Below, piece after piece: positions 61,043 through 64,000 of a DNA stretch of 64,000 bases. The notes under the pieces were generated by a model. The model worked only from the letters and a program-made list of their open reading frames with translations, had not been told where the DNA came from and searched no databases. Source of the DNA: Phenylobacterium sp. (GTDB taxonomy: Bacteria; Pseudomonadota; Alphaproteobacteria; Caulobacterales; Caulobacteraceae); the NCBI RefSeq assembly GCF_013911965.1, contig NZ_JACESE010000001.1, positions 248,001-312,000 on the forward strand, given 5' to 3'. How positions within the stretch are numbered: position 1 is the stretch's first letter; every line of letters begins with the position of its first letter. Both the position numbers and the translations under genes were made by a program.

Positions 61043-61097
61043 GGGCGTCTCCTTGGTTTCGGGCCGACCATAACGCACAGGCCCGCTCTTCGGAGCG

Positions 61098-62957
61098 CTA
61101 TTTGCGGAAGAAGGCGTGGATCCGCTGGGCGAGCGCCTGACTCACGCCCTCGACCTTGGCCAGGTCCTCCACCGAGGCGCGGCTGACGCCCCGGGCTGAG
61201 CCGAAGGCGTGCAGAAGGGCGCGCTTGCGCCCCGGCCCCACCCCCTCGATTTCGTCCAGGGGGTTCTTCTTCATGTCGATGGCCCGGCGCGTGCGGTGGC
61301 TGCCGATGGCGAAGCGGTGGGCCTCGTCGCGCAGGCGCTGGAGGTAGTAGAGCACGGGCGACTTGGGCTCGAGCATGAAGGGCTCGCGCCCCTCCATGAA
61401 GAAGCGCTCCAGCCCGGCGTCCCGGTCCGGCCCCTTGGCCACGCCGACGACGGCGATGTCGTCGACGCCGAGATCGGCCATGATCTCCAGCGCCGCGGCG
61501 AGCTGTCCGGCGCCGCCGTCGATGAGGACGAGATCGGGCCGGGGCGGGCTCTCGCCGGCCTCCTCCTCCTTGACCAGACGGCCGAAGCGGCGGCGCAGCA
61601 CCTCGCGCATCATGCCGTAGTCGTCGCCCGGGGTGAGCTCCGTCCCCTTGATGTTGAACTTGCGGTACTGACTCTTCAGGAAGCCTTCGGGGCCGGCCAC
61701 GATCATGCCGCCGACGGCGTTGGTCCCCATGATGTGGCTGTTGTCATAGACCTCGATCCGCTCCGGACTCGCCTCCAGACCGAAGGCCTCGCAGACGCCG
61801 GCCAGCAGTTTCGACTGGGCCGAGCTCTCGGCCATCTTGCGGCCGAGCGCCTCGCGGGCGTTGGTCAGGGCGTGGTCGACCAGCTGGCGCTTCTCGCCCC
61901 GCTGGGGCTTGAGGATCTCCACCTTGCGCCCGGCCTTGAGCGCGAACGCCTCCGACAGCAGATCGCAATCGGCCGGCTCCACATTGGTCAGGATCAGGCG
62001 GGGGATGGGCTTGTCCTCGTAGAACTGGCCGAGGAAGGCGGCCATCACGTCGGCCTCCTCGTCGCTCTTGTCCACGCGCGGGAAGTAGGCGCGGTTGCCC
62101 CAGTTCTGGCCGGCGCGGAAGAAGAAGACCTGGACGCAGGCCTGGCCGCCCTCGCCGTGCAGGGCGATGACGTCGCCCTCCTCCAGGCTCTCGGGATTGA
62201 TCTGCGTCTCCTGGGCGACGGAGGCGAGCGCCCGGATGCGGTCGCGCAGGCGCGCGGCGCGCTCGAACTCCATGTCGTCGGAGGCCGCCTGCATCTCGGC
62301 CGACATGCGCGCCATCACCGCCCGGCTCTTGCCCCGCAGGAAGGCCTCGGCCTCCTCGACCAGGGCGCCGTAGTCCTCGATGGAGACCAGTCCCGTGCAC
62401 GGGGCGGCGCACCGCTTGATCTGGTGCAGCATGCAGGGCCGGGTCCGCGTCTCGTAGACGCTGTCGGAGCAGGACCGCAGCAGGAAGGCCTTCTGCAGGG
62501 TGTTCAGCGTCCGGTTCACCGCCCAGGCGCTGGCGAAGGGGCCGAAATAGTCGCCCTTGATGGTGTGGGCCCCGCGGTGCTTGCGCAGCTGCGGCGCCTC
62601 GTGGTCGCGGCGGATGACGATCTCGGGGAAGCTCTTGTCGTCCCGCAGCAGGACGTTGAAGCGCGGCTTGAGCTGCTTGATCAGGTTGATCTCGAGCAGC
62701 AGGGCGTCGGTCTCCGTCCGCGTGGTGACGAACTCCATCGACCGGGTCAGGTCGACCATCAGGGCGATGCGCTGGGTGTGGAAGCGCCCTTGCGCGTACT
62801 GGGTCACCCGCTTCTTCAGCGAACGCGCCTTGCCGACATAGAGGACCTCGCCGTCCTCGCCGATCATGCGATAGACGCCCGGCGCGTCGGGCAGGCGCTT
62901 GACTTCGTCCTTGATGAGGGCGGCGCCCGTCAACGGCGCGGCGGCGGTATCGACCAT
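61098..62957 (-). CDS. uvrC: UvrABC excinuclease subunit C
   Basis: 619 residues from ATG 62957. The GIY-YIG nuclease domain ([20 protein letters not shown], residues 25-45) is followed by Cys residues ([12 protein letters not shown]), the UVR domain ([20 protein letters not shown]), the UvrC RNase-H-like half ([38 protein letters not shown]) and C-terminal helix-hairpin-helix ([35 protein letters not shown]). It cuts the damaged strand on both sides during nucleotide excision repair. Confidence 0.93.
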   Translation of the reverse strand: MVDTAAAPLTGAALIKDEVKRLPDAPGVYRMIGEDGEVLYVGKARSLKKRVTQYAQGRFHTQRIALMVDLTRSMEFVTTRTETDALLLEINLIKQLKPRFNVLLRDDKSFPEIVIRRDHEAPQLRKHRGAHTIKGDYFGPFASAWAVNRTLNTLQKAFLLRSCSDSVYETRTRPCMLHQIKRCAAPCTGLVSIEDYGALVEEAEAFLRGKSRAVMARMSAEMQAASDDMEFERAARLRDRIRALASVAQETQINPESLEEGDVIALHGEGGQACVQVFFFRAGQNWGNRAYFPRVDKSDEEADVMAAFLGQFYEDKPIPRLILTNVEPADCDLLSEAFALKAGRKVEILKPQRGEKRQLVDHALTNAREALGRKMAESSAQSKLLAGVCEAFGLEASPERIEVYDNSHIMGTNAVGGMIVAGPEGFLKSQYRKFNIKGTELTPGDDYGMMREVLRRRFGRLVKEEEAGESPPRPDLVLIDGGAGQLAAALEIMADLGVDDIAVVGVAKGPDRDAGLERFFMEGREPFMLEPKSPVLYYLQRLRDEAHRFAIGSHRTRRAIDMKKNPLDEIEGVGPGRKRALLHAFGSARGVSRASVEDLAKVEGVSQALAQRIHAFFRK

Positions 62958-63108
62958 GGGCCCGATATAGGCGGTTTGCGCAGGTTCAGACAGGTGCGCG
63001 CCTTCGTCGCCGCGGGAGAGCTTGATGCGCCGCCGGACGGCCGCTATTCGACTTTCGTTCTGGTGGATCGCTTGGCTCGTCAAAGCGTTACGCGACTGGG
63101 GGTAAGCT

Positions 63109-64000
63109 TTGCCGCAGATCGATTTCCGCACCCTTTTCGAGAATCTGCCCAGTCCGCACGTGGTGCTGGACCGGGGATTCCGCTTCGTGGAAGCCAATCT
63201 GGCCTATCAGGCGGTGACGGAGCGCAGCCGCGAGGAACTGCTCGGCCGCGGCATGTTCGAGCTGTTTCCCAACGAGGGCCCCAGCGGCCGCCAGCTTCGC
63301 GAATCCTTCGAGCGGGTGTTCGCCACCGGCCAGCCGGACACCCTGGCCCTCATTCCCTACGCCATCCCCCTGCCCCGTTCGCTCGGCGGCGGGTTCGAGA
63401 TGCGCTACTGGTCGGCCGTCCACACGCCCCTCTTCGACGAGGCGGGCGAGGTCGCCTTCCTCCTGCAGAACACGGTCGACGTGACCGACATCCAGCGCCT
63501 GAAGGACATGGCCTATGGCCCCGGCGGCGAACCGGCGCCCCAGCCGCCGGTGGAGGGCGCCACCCAGCTCCTCCAGCGCGCCCAGGAACTGCAGGAGACC
63601 AACCTCGTCCTGGTCGAGGAGACCAACCAGCTCCGCAACCTCTTCATGCAGGCGCCGAGCTTCATGGCCGTCCTGCTGGGCCCGGACTACACCTTCCGGC
63701 TGGTGAACAACGCCTACCAGCAGCTGGTCGGCCACCGCCCCCTGATCGGCAGGCCGCTGATGGAGGCCGTGCCCGAACTCCACGGACAGCCCTTCCCCGA
63801 CATCCTCGCCGAGGTGATGCGGACGGGACAGGCCTATATCGGCGCCGCGGCCAGCGTCATGCTGCAGCGTGCGCCGGACGCCGCAGCCGAGGAACGCTTC
63901 GTCGACTTCATCTTCCAGCCGATCTTCGACGCCCGCGGCGCGCCGTGGGGCGTCTTCGTCGAAGGCAGCGACGTCACCGATCGGATCCGGGCCGAGGAGC
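63109..64000 (+). CDS. PAS-domain sensor protein, N-terminal part
   Basis: The reading frame begins at TTG 63109, with GGGGGTAAG upstream as ribosome-binding site, and runs off the right edge. Two PAS domains are visible: one at [20 protein letters not shown], and one at [20 protein letters not shown], ending at a [15 protein letters not shown] linker. The linker between them is coiled coil ([20 protein letters not shown]). The architecture is that of sensor histidine kinases, whose catalytic part is beyond the window. It is divergent from uvrC. Confidence 0.75.
   Translation, partial: MPQIDFRTLFENLPSPHVVLDRGFRFVEANLAYQAVTERSREELLGRGMFELFPNEGPSGRQLRESFERVFATGQPDTLALIPYAIPLPRSLGGGFEMRYWSAVHTPLFDEAGEVAFLLQNTVDVTDIQRLKDMAYGPGGEPAPQPPVEGATQLLQRAQELQETNLVLVEETNQLRNLFMQAPSFMAVLLGPDYTFRLVNNAYQQLVGHRPLIGRPLMEAVPELHGQPFPDILAEVMRTGQAYIGAAASVMLQRAPDAAAEERFVDFIFQPIFDARGAPWGVFVEGSDVTDRIRAEE

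Overview
The window is high-GC chromosomal DNA from an alphaproteobacterium, most likely of the Caulobacterales (Phenylobacterium/Caulobacter type). This rests on base composition, the REP-like hairpin cluster near 12.8 kb, and the gene families present (Baeyer-Villiger monooxygenase, fused indolepyruvate ferredoxin oxidoreductase, PQQ-type sugar dehydrogenase, LysR/TetR/Lrp/HxlR regulators). The taxonomic call is inference.

Left host arm (1-12.9 kb): the end of a LysR regulator, a porin-like protein, a flavin monooxygenase, a LuxR-type regulator and a methyltransferase. A small scar follows at 6.46-8.6 kb: a frameshifted histidine phosphatase, a 5'-truncated acetyltransferase, an atypical gene for a RelA/SpoT-domain protein, the tail of a serine recombinase, and a tRNA-Met(CAT). 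This looks like a decayed island at a tRNA. A glycosyltransferase / asparagine synthetase pair and a lipoprotein sugar dehydrogenase complete the arm.

Prophage (about 13.0-44.8 kb, edges not defined by sequence): nearly all genes are on the minus strand, so the phage reads from about 44 kb down to 13 kb. A repressor (+) and a Ner-like regulator (-) diverge from a 79-bp region carrying three related dyads. The early genes include a Rha-like regulator, a ParB-like protein, a DnaA-domain-IV-like protein, GemA and several small proteins. The head module is Mu-like (gp28 terminase, gp29 portal, gpF, gpI protease, DUF2190, capsid, gp36/gpG-like). The tail is a siphovirus tail with a tube protein, a G/GT chaperone pair with a slippery AAAAAAC, a 1592-residue tape measure, and tip and fibre proteins. 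I recognise no transposase or integrase. Portal and gpF are fused by a deletion, so the prophage is probably defective. A complete initiator-like tRNA(CAT) lies inside a head-region reading frame.

Non-coding block 44.42-45.33 kb: it holds seven near-perfect dyads with covarying arms, then repeated AACTGGGAA nonamers and a duplicated CCTTGATTCAYAAGG. No encoded protein explains it, and it is the most unusual part of the window.

Right host arm (45.3-64 kb): an L-2-hydroxyglutarate-oxidase-like enzyme, a TetR gene divergent from a TTC38-like gene, IorAB with a divergent Lrp regulator, an HxlR regulator, an epimerase divergent from a TetR gene, a DUF6880-like protein, CcdAB, a zinc metalloprotease, a pirin, an SH3/glycine-zipper protein, PgsA, a small periplasmic protein, UvrC, and the start of a PAS-domain sensor that uses a TTG start.
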